DNA from: Corynebacterium vitaeruminis
GTDB lineage: Bacteria > Actinomycetota > Actinomycetes > Mycobacteriales > Mycobacteriaceae
Length of the DNA stretch: 64,000 nt
Reading direction: 5' to 3'
Assembly (NCBI RefSeq): GCF_001054325.1
Contig: NZ_JVVM01000016.1
Location: 1 to 64,000, forward strand
The position numbers and the translations under genes are program-made. Shown in pieces: positions 17,764 through 27,104 of the stretch (the stretch's first letter is position 1; each line of letters begins with the position of its first letter). Under the pieces are notes generated by a model, which was given only the letters and a program-made list of their open reading frames with translations, did no database searches and had not been told where the DNA came from.

Positions 17764-18519
17764 ATGACCGCACCAATCCCTACTTCAGGCCCTACCTCAG
17801 GCCATTCCGCAGATGCCGCCGCTGCCCTTCTTCAGCTGCGCGGCATCACTGTCTCCTACGGCAAGAACGAACCGGTCCTGAACGGTCTCGACATGAGCGT
17901 TCGTGCCGGTGAGGTCTACGGACTTTTGGGTCTCAACGGCGCCGGTAAGTCCACGCTGATGAGCACGGTGCTTGGGCTTATTCCCTACTCCGGTGAAATC
18001 AGCATCGCGGGACACCCGTGGTCAATTGAAGACCTAGACCACATCGGCGCCTCCATCAATGGCCCGGCGTTCTACCCACAACTCTCGGCCACCGACAACC
18101 TCAAAGTGCACGCACATTTGACCGGCACGGATAAGCACCGTATCGCCGAGGTCCTGGACATGGTCGGCCTGCACTCGGGCAACAAGCGCGCGCGTGCATT
18201 CTCCACCGGCATGAAGGTTCGTCTCTCGCTGGCGATGGCTCTGCTCACCGACCCCGATATTGTGCTTCTCGACGAGCCCACCAACGGCCTCGATCCGGAA
18301 GCTATCGTGGGCCTGCGCACCTTGTTGCGAAATCTCGCCGCTAGTGGCAAGGCCGTCGTGGTGTCCTCCCATCAACTCGGAGAGGTCGAAAAGAGCGTTG
18401 ACCACCTTGGCGTCCTTGCTGGTGGCCGGCTGGTCTACGAAGGCCCGCTGACTGGCTTTGCGGCTGCTGGTCAATCCCTCGAGCAGGCTTTCTTCACCGC
18501 AGTAGGTGTTGACCGATGA
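17764..18519 (+). CDS. ABC transporter ATP-binding protein
   Basis: A 251-residue ATPase of the bacitracin/lantibiotic-exporter class (CcmA/DrrA type). Walker A is GLNGAGKSTLMS, the signature is the variant FSTGMKVRLSLAMAL, Walker B VLLDEPTNGLDPE, and the H-loop SSHQLGEVE. The stop overlaps the permease start by 4 bp (ATGA), so the two are translationally coupled. It follows the two-component genes in the same direction after a 116 bp gap containing two palindromes. Export of an antimicrobial peptide or envelope-active compound is plausible but unproven. Confidence 0.9.
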   Translation: MTAPIPTSGPTSGHSADAAAALLQLRGITVSYGKNEPVLNGLDMSVRAGEVYGLLGLNGAGKSTLMSTVLGLIPYSGEISIAGHPWSIEDLDHIGASINGPAFYPQLSATDNLKVHAHLTGTDKHRIAEVLDMVGLHSGNKRARAFSTGMKVRLSLAMALLTDPDIVLLDEPTNGLDPEAIVGLRTLLRNLAASGKAVVVSSHQLGEVEKSVDHLGVLAGGRLVYEGPLTGFAAAGQSLEQAFFTAVGVDR

Positions 18520-19949
18520 GCGCTCAACCGCACACACGCACTCTTAACACGCACGCTGTTCCTACGCGCCACTACTTCCGCGCCGAGCTACTGCAGGCGA
18601 AGTGGTCACTCACCATGTTTCTGCCCGCCATCATGGTGGCAATCGCTTTGGTCAGCATGGTCTTTTCTACAGGTGTTGACGCCACCCCCATGGCAAGCGC
18701 CCACATCTATTCGCTGATTCTGCTTCCTCCGCTAGCGACGATTACGGCCGTCATTGGCCAAAACCGTGAAGAAAAGCTCCGCCACGGCGGCCTAATCTGG
18801 CGCAATATTTCGAGCATTCGAGTGCTCCTTGCGCGCACCGCTACTGTCATTGCCTCCGCGGCCCTCGGTCACGCCTTAATGGCTGCGCTCCTTGCGAGAA
18901 GCATGACCAACGCATTGCAATTCACGCTCTTTAGCACGTTGTCATTCTTCGTGTTCTGGACATTCGGTCTTGCCCTATGGCACCTCATACCCCGCTCAGC
19001 TCTCTTCCTCGCCCCACTCACAGCCATCGCTTGGGCCATCGCAGGAACACTGGATGCCATGAGTCCGTCCTGGCTACTTCGCCCGTGGACCTGGGCCATT
19101 CGTCCGACACTGCCCATCCACGGCGTGCAGGCCAATTCCATCACGGCTCCCGCAAACAGCGAGATCTGGAACATCGCCATCCTGCCACCAGCGCTGCTGC
19201 ACTTGCTCCTCGGACTGGGCTTCTTTGCCATCGCATTGCTGGCACACGGAAAGACCCTCAGCTTGCCGACGGGCCGGGAGCGCAGCGCTTCGTCGTTAAG
19301 CCATGGCATGAGCGCGACCTTGCCCTGGCGCACCTGGTGGAGCCTCGCAGCGCTAATGCTTGCCGGCCTTGCAGTCGTGCGTGTGGTGTGGTCCCCGGAT
19401 TATGCGCTGGGGCTACTGAGTTTCGTCTGCGTGCCGACGGCCGCAACCGTGGTCGCCATCATGACGTGGACCTCGCAAGCTGATGCCTGGCCAGCGCTGA
19501 TGTATCGACGCTCGCGGGGGAGCATCACGCTCCGACTGTTTGCCTTGGATATGGCGTTTCTCGTACCAGTGCTCGTGGTTGCGGTAATCATCAGTAGCGC
19601 AGGCGGCGAGACCAATAGCCAGACCGGCACTAACCCCTGGCCGTATCAGGCAATCGTTGCACCTCTTGTGGCCGCAATGATTGTGGCCGTGACCGGCTTA
19701 ATCGCGCGTCGAAGCGTGGCGGCTGCAATTTTTGCCTCGGTCGCGCTCGGCGGTTGGGCGGTGATGGTTGGCGGTGATGTCCTCAGTGCCTCACCACTGT
19801 GGTGGACCTCAGAATGGGGATGGACCTGGGTGGTCCGTGATTACCCCGAGCGGTGGCCGCTGATGGTTCTGGCATCCGCCATTGCGATTGTGGCGTTCGT
19901 GGCCTGGGCGCGGGCGACATCATTGAAGGCGATCCGATCCCAAGACTGA
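18516..19949 (+). CDS. ABC transporter permease (lantibiotic-exporter type)
   Basis: A 477-residue polytopic membrane protein with about 12 hydrophobic segments and no ATPase motif. It starts with a hydrophilic stretch then FRAELLQAKWS, as in ABC2-type permeases of the lantibiotic immunity group (EpiE/EpiG-like), which are usually half this size and act in pairs. The length suggests two permease units fused in one chain. It is coupled to the ATPase by a 4 bp overlap and ends convergent to the YkvI-type gene 24 bp away. Confidence 0.78.
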   Translation: MSAQPHTRTLNTHAVPTRHYFRAELLQAKWSLTMFLPAIMVAIALVSMVFSTGVDATPMASAHIYSLILLPPLATITAVIGQNREEKLRHGGLIWRNISSIRVLLARTATVIASAALGHALMAALLARSMTNALQFTLFSTLSFFVFWTFGLALWHLIPRSALFLAPLTAIAWAIAGTLDAMSPSWLLRPWTWAIRPTLPIHGVQANSITAPANSEIWNIAILPPALLHLLLGLGFFAIALLAHGKTLSLPTGRERSASSLSHGMSATLPWRTWWSLAALMLAGLAVVRVVWSPDYALGLLSFVCVPTAATVVAIMTWTSQADAWPALMYRRSRGSITLRLFALDMAFLVPVLVVAVIISSAGGETNSQTGTNPWPYQAIVAPLVAAMIVAVTGLIARRSVAAAIFASVALGGWAVMVGGDVLSASPLWWTSEWGWTWVVRDYPERWPLMVLASAIAIVAFVAWARATSLKAIRSQD

Positions 19950-19972
19950 CAGCGGAGCCAAGAACACCGCCC

Positions 19973-21154
19973 CTACTCCTCGATAGCCTCGCGAACTTCT
20001 TCGACGCTGAGGTTGGAGTCTTCGATTTCCTCGCGAGCTTCCTTCTTCCGACCACGGCGGACCAGACGGAAGATGCGCTTACGGCGAGAAGTCTCTTCAC
20101 TGATGCGCTCACGACCGCGCAGCCAAGCAATGACCATAACGGTAATGAGCAGCAGTCCGATGTAGCCCAGGATTGGGTAGACCCAACCAATCAGATTCTG
20201 GAAGCCCATGAAACTCAAGGCGAAACCGAGCAGAACCAGACCGACGTAAACGATCTTGAACTTTTCCGGGTGATTTGCGGTGACGCGGCGACCCAGCGCA
20301 TAAAACATGCCAAGTGCCGTGTTGAAAATCATGCCAAGGATCACCACGGCCATGGCTTGCCCCAGCCACGGATGCAGGCGGTTGATGACGGTGAGCATCG
20401 GCACAGCGTCGGTGGCGACGGTACCAACAGTGTGGAACAGCGTGGTGGTGGTAATCAGCAGCATTGCGGAGTACACCAAACCGCCAACGAAACCACCGGC
20501 ACCTGCGGCACGGGGATTGAACAGGTTGCCGCCAATAACGATTGCCATGGAGACCGCAACCATCAGGTTAAAACCGACATAGTTCACTGCGGCGACAACC
20601 CAGTTCGGCAGAGTAGTCGGGACTTCTGCGATGGCAGCTGCCTGCTCCGCGGCCGGGGTGGCATCGGTAAACGCCAGCGTATAAATACTGGCCAGCAGGA
20701 TAAAGCCGACGATAAACGGCGTGATGGAACCAATCACGGTGGTCACGCGGTCAACATCGAGGAAACCGGCTCCAATGGTCACCAGCACCATCATCACGGC
20801 ACCGATCCAAACAGGGATGCCCCACTGCTGCTCCATATTGGCACCCTCACCGGCGAACATGACGAACCCGGTGGCGAAGAGCGTGATAATCACACCGATG
20901 TCCAGTACGCGCGAGAAGATTGGATGCGATACGCGTCGGAAAACTTCGCCGTGTTCGGTGGCCTGGAAATAGCTTCCGAGCTGCAGAATAATCATTGCCA
21001 TCAGGCTCATGATCACCGCTGAGAGAACGGCACCCCAGACACCATTGATGCCAAAGGCGACGAAGTATTGCATGATTTCCTGACCAGTCGCAAAGCCCGC
21101 GCCGACGACTACGCCGACGAAAGCGAATGCAACGCGCAGTACTTGCTTCACCAC
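19973..21154 (-). CDS. YkvI-type polytopic membrane transporter
   Basis: A 393-residue protein with about ten membrane segments beginning VLRVAFAFVGVVVGAGFATGQEIMQYF, the characteristic opening of YkvI-like proteins, distant relatives of the amino-acid/sodium-symporter fold. The GAGFATGQE turn resembles the unwound TM1 substrate site of LeuT-fold carriers. The C-terminal 45 residues are charged and cytoplasmic. The substrate is unknown. Confidence 0.72.
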   Translation of the reverse strand: MVKQVLRVAFAFVGVVVGAGFATGQEIMQYFVAFGINGVWGAVLSAVIMSLMAMIILQLGSYFQATEHGEVFRRVSHPIFSRVLDIGVIITLFATGFVMFAGEGANMEQQWGIPVWIGAVMMVLVTIGAGFLDVDRVTTVIGSITPFIVGFILLASIYTLAFTDATPAAEQAAAIAEVPTTLPNWVVAAVNYVGFNLMVAVSMAIVIGGNLFNPRAAGAGGFVGGLVYSAMLLITTTTLFHTVGTVATDAVPMLTVINRLHPWLGQAMAVVILGMIFNTALGMFYALGRRVTANHPEKFKIVYVGLVLLGFALSFMGFQNLIGWVYPILGYIGLLLITVMVIAWLRGRERISEETSRRKRIFRLVRRGRKKEAREEIEDSNLSVEEVREAIEE

Positions 21155-21253
21155 AAGGGTTCACTCCTATTCGACTATCTGATTGATATAACCACCTTAC
21201 TTTTCTCAGTGAGTTTTACTAATCGCGGCTGACCGTTCTAAAAAGCTTCGCCT

Positions 21254-21910
21254 TTAAATCCCGCAGGCCACGCCGGTTGAATGCACCGGGCAGTAGCCAT
21301 TCGGATTCTTAAACAAGTACTGCTGGTGCTCGTCCTCGGCTCGGTAGTACTCCCCTGCCGGAGTCTCAGCGAGTGGCTTAATCTCCGTGGTGATGGGGCC
21401 CAGGCCAGCGTCGGCAAGCTTCGGCGCGTACGCATCGGCGATTTCCTGCGCCCGGCGCGCTTGCTCGGGCGTCGTCGTGTAAATCGCGGAACGGTACTGC
21501 GTGCCGACGTCATTACCCTGACGGTAGCCCTGCGTGGGGTCGTGGGCCTCGAAGGCCTTCGCGATCAGCTGGTCGAAGCTAATCTGCTCCGGGTCGTAGA
21601 CGACCTCCACAATCTCGGTGTGGTTGGTCCGTCCGGTGCAGGATTCGCGGTAAGTAGGATTTGGCGTCACGCCACCGGCGAACCCGACCGACGTGCTGAG
21701 CACACCCGGTGTTTCCCAAAACAGCTTCTCAGCACCCCAGTAGCAGCCAATACCGATGTAGACGACCTCCTGGCCATCCTCCCATGGGCCGGTAATCGGC
21801 GTGCCGAGCACCGCATGCGGCTTCGGGTTTTCCAGCACCGGGTGCGAGCCGCCCTTCAGCGCCTCACCTTCCGGCACCAGCTCCGCTGACCTGCCAAAAA
21901 ACCAACCCAT
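21254..21910 (-). CDS. msrA: Peptide-methionine (S)-S-oxide reductase MsrA
   Basis: A 218-residue MsrA that reduces methionine-S-sulfoxide in proteins. The catalytic motif GIGCYWGAEKLFW holds the reactive cysteine near residue 53. EVVYDPEQISFDQL and the C-terminal GYCPVHSTGVACGI, which has two further cysteines for resolving the disulfide, are also seen. Its length matches the actinobacterial form. It is a single gene, divergent from menE. Confidence 0.95.
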   Translation of the reverse strand: MGWFFGRSAELVPEGEALKGGSHPVLENPKPHAVLGTPITGPWEDGQEVVYIGIGCYWGAEKLFWETPGVLSTSVGFAGGVTPNPTYRESCTGRTNHTEIVEVVYDPEQISFDQLIAKAFEAHDPTQGYRQGNDVGTQYRSAIYTTTPEQARRAQEIADAYAPKLADAGLGPITTEIKPLAETPAGEYYRAEDEHQQYLFKNPNGYCPVHSTGVACGI

Positions 21911-22011
21911 CTTCGATGCCTTTCTATCTATGACTGCCTATGTCTGCGCAACGCGTCCGAGGCATCGATTGTTCCGTTCCTGTCACCAGAAGTTACGGCA
22001 CAACTCCGGCT

Positions 22012-23160
22012 ATGGTTTGGGTTGTGCGTACGCTCAGTCTGCTTTCCGTCAATCCCCACGACCCGACCGCCATCCTGCCCGACCTCCGCGCCGCGCTGGA
22101 CGGCGAGGTCTCCTTGCTTCCCGTTCCGCTTCACGACGGCACGCGCGCCTCAATCTTGCGGAACTCGCAACGCGCAGGTGAGCCGATTGATGATTCCATC
22201 GCACTTGTTGTCGGCACCTCCGGTTCCACCGGCACACCGAAGGGTGCACAGCTGACGGTGGAGAACTTGGTCTCCTCTGCTGCCGCTACACATCAGTGGC
22301 TCGGCGGTGAAGGACAGTGGCTGCTGGCGATGCCGGCCTACCATATCGCTGGCCTGCAGGTTCTCATTCGATCTCTGCTCGCGGGCACGGATCCGCTGTG
22401 CGTGGATGTGACAGACGGTTTTGATGTAGCCGCATTCGCCGACGGCGCCGAGGCCCTCACCGCCGACCGCGCTTACACTTCACTGGCTCCTATGCAGCTG
22501 GCCAAGGCCATGGAAGAACCCTTTGGTGCGGCCGCCTTGCGCCGTTTCGACGCCGTCCTCGTCGGCGGCGCGGCCTTGAACCCGCAGGTAGCAGCGCGCG
22601 CGGAGGAGCTCGGCATCAATGTTGTAACCACCTACGGTTCCTCCGAGACAGCCGGCGGCTGCGTCTATGACGGACAGCCCATCGAGGGTGCACAGGTCGC
22701 CATCGAAAATGATCGCGTTTGGCTGGGCGGACCGATGATTGCACACGGTTACCGCAACGCGCCCGGTCACGAGGCTTTCCATAAACCAGATTGGTTCGCC
22801 ACCTCCGATGCGGGCGAGATCCGCGATGGCCGACTCGTCATCACGGGACGATTGGACACCATTATCGACTCCGGCGGGTTGAAGCTGCATCCCGAAGTCC
22901 TCGAACGTGAACTGCTCGCCATCGACGGCGTTACGGGAGCCTGCGTGGTGGGCGTGCCACACCCACGGCTCGGTCACGCCATTGTCGCAGCGTATGAAGG
23001 TACCGCGGAGCTCGGCGATATTATGGACGGCCTCGGCGATGCCGAAGATGCCGGGCGAATCAATCACTGGATGATTCCCAAGGACCTGCGACGCGTGGAT
23101 GCTCTGCCGCTGATTGGGCCGGGCAAGGTCGACCGGAAGAAAGTCGCGGCGCTCTTTTAA
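22012..23160 (+). CDS. menE: o-Succinylbenzoate-CoA ligase
   Basis: A 382-residue acyl-CoA synthetase-fold (ANL) enzyme, shorter than fatty-acyl ligases, as is usual for actinobacterial MenE. The P-loop VGTSGSTGTPKGA is near residue 66, the TYGSSETAGG motif near residue 210, ITGRLDTIIDSGG near residue 284, and the adenylation lysine in GPGKVDRKKV at the end. ATG 22012 (MVWVVRTLSLL) is taken; a GTG at 22024 is equally possible. It activates OSB for MenB. menA follows after 78 bp in the same direction. Confidence 0.9.
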   Translation: MVWVVRTLSLLSVNPHDPTAILPDLRAALDGEVSLLPVPLHDGTRASILRNSQRAGEPIDDSIALVVGTSGSTGTPKGAQLTVENLVSSAAATHQWLGGEGQWLLAMPAYHIAGLQVLIRSLLAGTDPLCVDVTDGFDVAAFADGAEALTADRAYTSLAPMQLAKAMEEPFGAAALRRFDAVLVGGAALNPQVAARAEELGINVVTTYGSSETAGGCVYDGQPIEGAQVAIENDRVWLGGPMIAHGYRNAPGHEAFHKPDWFATSDAGEIRDGRLVITGRLDTIIDSGGLKLHPEVLERELLAIDGVTGACVVGVPHPRLGHAIVAAYEGTAELGDIMDGLGDAEDAGRINHWMIPKDLRRVDALPLIGPGKVDRKKVAALF

Positions 23161-23202
23161 TCTTTTGCCTTCCAGCCTTTAAGCCACTCGAACCCGCGTT
23201 AG

Positions 23203-23232
23203 TTCAAGGCATTTGGTGTCACGTCCTATTAT
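23203..23232 (+). promoter_or_regulatory. Candidate menA promoter giving a leaderless transcript
   Basis: TTCAAG (23203-23208) and TATTAT (23227-23232) are spaced by 18 bp. The -10-like hexamer ends 6 bp before the menA ATG at 23239, so transcription would start at or next to the start codon. No Shine-Dalgarno-like sequence is visible upstream of that ATG, which fits a leaderless mRNA. Confidence 0.35.
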
Positions 23233-23238
23233 TAATTC

Positions 23239-24135
23239 ATGTCTGAAGCACCAAAGAGTCCTGCAACGGCGTCGTTAAGCGATTGGCTGGAAGGCGCGCG
23301 CCCCCATACCTGGGCGAATGCGTTTGCGCCGGTCATAGTCGGTGTCGGAGCGGCATCGGCACACGCGCCGATTATTTGGGGGCGTGCGGTGCTCGCGCTG
23401 ATTGTCGCGTGGGCGCTGATTGTGGGCGTGAACTTCGCCAACGACTATTCCGACGGCATCCGCGGCACTGACGATGACCGCTCAGGCCCGCTGCGCCTGA
23501 CTGGTTCTGGGCTGGTGGAGCCGAAGGTTGTGAAGTACGCGGCATTCGGCGCCTTTGGTGTCGCGGGTCTTGCCGGTGTGGCGCTGTCTTTGATGAGCGC
23601 GTGGTGGCTCATTCTGGTTGGCGCGCTGTGCATCGCGGCGGCGTGGTTCTACACCGGCGGTAAAAATCCTTACGGTTATCGCGGTCTTGGCGAGGTCTCG
23701 GTTTTCGTTTTCTTCGGTCTCGTCGCGGTGCTTGGCACAGAGTTCACTCAGACTGGCTCGCTGTCCTGGGTCGGCTTGGCCTGCGCAATTGGTATCGGTT
23801 CGGTGTCCTCTGCCGTAAACCTGGCGAACAACTTGCGCGACATCCCCACCGACGCCGCTACCGGCAAGATCACCCTGGCGGTTCGCCTAGGCGACTTCCG
23901 CACCCGCATCGTCTGGCAGATTCTCGCCATCATGCCTGCCCTGGCCAGCATTTTTATCGCTTTCTGGCATCCGTGGGCGTTGGTGGGTCTACTCATCGTG
24001 CCGCTGTGGGTGAAGGCCTCCGAGCCGATCCGCATGCATAAGAAGGGCAAGGCACTCATCCCGGTACTGGGGCTTACCGGCAAGATGATGCTCGCGTGGT
24101 CCGTCATCACGGCGCTGGCACTTGCACTCAGCTAA
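23239..24135 (+). CDS. menA: 1,4-Dihydroxy-2-naphthoate polyprenyltransferase
   Basis: A 298-residue UbiA-superfamily integral membrane enzyme that attaches the polyprenyl tail to DHNA. The first Asp-rich motif NDYSDGIRGTDDDR is near residue 62 and the second, NLRDIPTDAATGK, near residue 197. About eight hydrophobic helices are visible. It uses the product of the polyprenyl synthase at 697-1752. The hydrolase gene starts 9 bp downstream, suggesting an operon. Confidence 0.94.
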   Translation: MSEAPKSPATASLSDWLEGARPHTWANAFAPVIVGVGAASAHAPIIWGRAVLALIVAWALIVGVNFANDYSDGIRGTDDDRSGPLRLTGSGLVEPKVVKYAAFGAFGVAGLAGVALSLMSAWWLILVGALCIAAAWFYTGGKNPYGYRGLGEVSVFVFFGLVAVLGTEFTQTGSLSWVGLACAIGIGSVSSAVNLANNLRDIPTDAATGKITLAVRLGDFRTRIVWQILAIMPALASIFIAFWHPWALVGLLIVPLWVKASEPIRMHKKGKALIPVLGLTGKMMLAWSVITALALALS

Positions 24136-24144
24136 GGAGTACCG

Positions 24145-25314
24145 ATGGACTTCCGCGCACTGACGCACAAGACGCTTGACGACGTCCAGAAGGCTACAAC
24201 CCGAATAGGTGACACAGCAGCCAAGGCTCCAGCTTTCGTCCGCAGCGCTGCTCTGCGTTTGACCAGTTCGGGACGTCGACGACTGGCACTGGAGCACGGC
24301 GCGCTGCATTCACAGACCCGTGAACCGGGCCTGACTGATCTTACGGCCACCGGTGTAGTAGATATCAAGACCACACCGGTCACAGCCGACATTGCGGCCA
24401 AGGATGATGAGCGGGAGGCCAGTGACAAACCGGATACTGTCACCACCGATATTCCGGTGCACTGGTATGAGGTTGAGCCTGAAAACCCCGCCAACGACCC
24501 CGTGACCATCGTCTTTATCCACGGCTTCACCCTGGCTGGCGAGTCCTGGTACCGGCAGTTCAACGCGCTGCGGAAGTCACACCCGGAAGCACACCTGTTG
24601 ACTATGGATCTACGCGGCCACGGCCAGACCGGTGCGGTTCCGGCTTCACTCTGTACGGTCGAGGGTGCTGCGGCCGATGCGCTAGCCGTGATTGCGGAGC
24701 GTGCCGCGACCGGAAAACTCATCGTGGTTGGGCATTCGCTCGGCGGTTTGATTGCACTGCACATGGCGCGGGCTGCCGAGGAAAGCATTCGCTGTCGGAT
24801 AGCGGGTGTGGTGTTGATTTCCACGTCCATCGACAAGCTTGCCGCCCAGGGGGTACCGCAGATTCTCGCTTCCCCGGTAGCGGATGCGGCACGCAATGCG
24901 ATTGAGTCCTCGCCGAAGGAGATTCGCAAGTTCCGCGAGGCAATCGCAGCATTGATGGCGCCGTCGTTGGCAGTCGCCGTGTTCGCCCGGCGCACGGACT
25001 ACGAAATCATCGAATTCCATGCGGCCATGATTAATGAGACACCGCTGGAGACTTTCGTAGGCTACCTCGATGACCTGCAGGACCATGACGAGTTCGCTGC
25101 CGGACCTTACTTGGCGGGGTTACCGGGAGCGGTGCTGGTGGGCACGAAGGACGATGTCACTCCCCGCAAGCAAGCAGACCTCATTATGGAAAAGTGGCCG
25201 GACGCCGAACTGGTGGAAGTCGACGGTGCCGGCCACATGTTGCCGCTGGAAGCGCCGGATGCGGTGAACCGGGCAATCGAGCGGGTGCTGGAAAAGGTGC
25301 AGGAAAGCAGCTAG
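24145..25314 (+). CDS. Alpha/beta hydrolase
   Basis: A 389-residue alpha/beta-hydrolase-fold protein. An N-terminal extension of about 105 residues precedes the fold, which starts near VTIVFIHGFTLAG (oxyanion HG motif). The nucleophile elbow is GHSLGG, the acid is probably the Asp of VGTKDDVTP, and the catalytic His is in VDGAGHMLPLE. The close arrangement behind menA suggests co-expression. The fold also occurs in MenH, but the extension and location argue only for a lipid or ester hydrolase; the substrate is unknown. Confidence 0.75.
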   Translation: MDFRALTHKTLDDVQKATTRIGDTAAKAPAFVRSAALRLTSSGRRRLALEHGALHSQTREPGLTDLTATGVVDIKTTPVTADIAAKDDEREASDKPDTVTTDIPVHWYEVEPENPANDPVTIVFIHGFTLAGESWYRQFNALRKSHPEAHLLTMDLRGHGQTGAVPASLCTVEGAAADALAVIAERAATGKLIVVGHSLGGLIALHMARAAEESIRCRIAGVVLISTSIDKLAAQGVPQILASPVADAARNAIESSPKEIRKFREAIAALMAPSLAVAVFARRTDYEIIEFHAAMINETPLETFVGYLDDLQDHDEFAAGPYLAGLPGAVLVGTKDDVTPRKQADLIMEKWPDAELVEVDGAGHMLPLEAPDAVNRAIERVLEKVQESS

Positions 25315-25323
25315 AGCAGAGCG

Positions 25324-25725
25324 CTAGTTTTCCTCGCGGTCCTTAATCTGCTGCGCGATGTATTCCTTGTGTGCGCGGCGATTCTCCGACCACACGGCAA
25401 CCGATTCATTGGCCTGGACGCGCAGCTTCGGGAACACAAAAACCGACAGCGGCATCGAAATAATCAGCGCAAACACAGCCGTAATTGCCGCCGGAATCCG
25501 CACGTTTACGAAGTAAATGATGGCGAGCAGAATGAAGAAAAGCACCAGGAACAGCAGCAGACGAGCAAGGCCGTACCAGAACAGACCCTTCATGGCATTG
25601 CCGCGACCAGCATTCTTGGAGCCAGGAGTTGATGGCTTCGAAGCTTCTCTAGTCGAAGCCGGAGCCGGAGTCGACTCCCCTTCAGCCTCAGAAGCCAACT
25701 TGTCCTGCTCTGCTGGATTGGTCAT
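25324..25725 (-). CDS. DUF4229 membrane protein
   Basis: A 133-residue protein with a 45-residue Ser/Thr/Pro/Glu-rich N-terminal stretch and two hydrophobic segments (about 52-72 and 79-99), followed by a charged C-terminal tail (NRRAHKEYIAQQIKDREEN). This is the DUF4229 pattern. The mycobacterial equivalent (Rv0531) also sits between the cytochrome c maturation genes and menA. Function unknown. It is convergent with the hydrolase gene. Confidence 0.7.
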   Translation of the reverse strand: MTNPAEQDKLASEAEGESTPAPASTREASKPSTPGSKNAGRGNAMKGLFWYGLARLLLFLVLFFILLAIIYFVNVRIPAAITAVFALIISMPLSVFVFPKLRVQANESVAVWSENRRAHKEYIAQQIKDREEN

Positions 25726-25918
25726 TAAACCCTCACCTCTACGTGTTACGCCTGTGCTGCGCCCGACGTTGTTAGCGCCCCATGGCTGTTAGTGTCCAAC
25801 GTTCCTTTGTACCCTAACGAGCTCTGTACGCCGTACCGCCTGCGGTGCGATACCCCTCGTGGGCACTACGGGACTCGTTGCGTATTCTAGTCGGTAAATC
25901 CAGGAGGTTAGCTATTAC

Positions 25919-26212
25919 ATGGGTCGGCTCATTCTGCTGCTGTTCATCATCCTTGTCGTAGTCATGCTGTGGAAAGCATTTGGCCCCGGCAGTCGCGGCA
26001 ACGGCATGCGACGTATTTCTGCTCCGCAACCGGAACCCCGTCCACTCGCTCCCGACGATGATCCGGAGTTCCTCTGGAAGCTCAAGAAGGCCGAATTCGA
26101 TCGCCGCAAGCGTGAGCAAGAGCTACAGGAACGTCGCGAACGCGAGCAGCGCGACCAAGGCAACCAGGGCGACGTGCCCAATAGCCCCGATGATTCCGGC
26201 GAAACCGACTAA
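25919..26212 (+). CDS. Small single-pass membrane protein
   Basis: A 97-residue protein with one N-terminal membrane helix (about residues 3-20, [15 protein letters not shown]) and a charged cytoplasmic tail. The tail contains the phrase [25 protein letters not shown] and is probably helical or coiled coil. A good Shine-Dalgarno AGGAGG (25902-25907) supports the start. Its last 4 bp overlap the 3' end of rmlA tail to tail. I do not recognise a named family. Confidence 0.65.
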   Translation: MGRLILLLFIILVVVMLWKAFGPGSRGNGMRRISAPQPEPRPLAPDDDPEFLWKLKKAEFDRRKREQELQERREREQRDQGNQGDVPNSPDDSGETD

Positions 26213-27084
26213 ACGTCCTTACCGCGCAGCAACAACTGCTGCAGGTACTCCCCGTAGCCGCTGGCGCTGAGGGCATCGGCACGCACGCTAAGCGCTGCAT
26301 CGTCGATGAATCCCATGCGCCACGCCACCTCTTCCGGCGAACCAATCTTTAAACCCTGGCGCTGCTCAATCGTGCGCACGAAATCACCCGCGGCCATCAG
26401 ATTGTCCACCGTGCCCGTATCCAGCCACGCCGTGCCGCGCGGCAGCACCTCTACCCGTAGTTTTCCGCGCTCCAAGTAGGCGCGGTTAACATCCGTGATT
26501 TCCAATTCGCCGCGTGACGACGGTTCCAGCGAGCGAGCTATTTCAACAACATCGGCGTCATAAAAGTACAAACCCGGCACCGCGAAGTGGCTGCGAGGTT
26601 TCTTCGGCTTCTCCTGAATCGCCACGGCCTTGCCGCTTTGGTCGAAGTCCACTACTCCATAGGCGGTGGGATCTGCGACCCAGTAGGCGAAGATTGCTCC
26701 GCCATCGACGTCATGGAAGCGACGCAGCTGCGTGCCCAGGCCGGCGCCGTAGAAAATATTGTCACCGAGGATGAGCGCAACGGAGTCATCGCCGATGTGA
26801 TCCGCGCCGATGATGAACGCTTCTGCGAGACCACGAGGCTCATCTTGGGTGGCAAAGGTGAGGTTGAGGCCCCACTGCGAGCCGTCGCCAAGCAAGCGCT
26901 CAAACTGCGGGGCATCATGTGGCGTGGTGATGACGAGGATGTCCCTGATTCCCGCGAGCATCAGTGTGCTCAGCGGGTAATAAATCATCGGCTTGTCATA
27001 GACGGGAACCAGCTGCTTGCTGACACCAAGCGTGATTGGAAACAGCCGAGAACCCGTGCCACCTGCGAGGATGATTCCCTTCAT
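26209..27084 (-). CDS. rmlA: Glucose-1-phosphate thymidylyltransferase
   Basis: A 291-residue nucleotidyltransferase, first step of dTDP-L-rhamnose synthesis. The N-terminal [18 protein letters not shown] and [18 protein letters not shown] are signature motifs; [10 protein letters not shown] and [15 protein letters not shown] follow. ATG 27084 is chosen because it begins the canonical motif. dTDP-rhamnose links arabinogalactan to peptidoglycan in this order, so the product is expected to serve cell-wall assembly. It lies 20 bp after rmlC. Confidence 0.94.
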   Translation of the reverse strand: MKGIILAGGTGSRLFPITLGVSKQLVPVYDKPMIYYPLSTLMLAGIRDILVITTPHDAPQFERLLGDGSQWGLNLTFATQDEPRGLAEAFIIGADHIGDDSVALILGDNIFYGAGLGTQLRRFHDVDGGAIFAYWVADPTAYGVVDFDQSGKAVAIQEKPKKPRSHFAVPGLYFYDADVVEIARSLEPSSRGELEITDVNRAYLERGKLRVEVLPRGTAWLDTGTVDNLMAAGDFVRTIEQRQGLKIGSPEEVAWRMGFIDDAALSVRADALSASGYGEYLQQLLLRGKDV

Positions 27085-27104
27085 AGTGCTCGCGCCTTTC
27101 TGCC

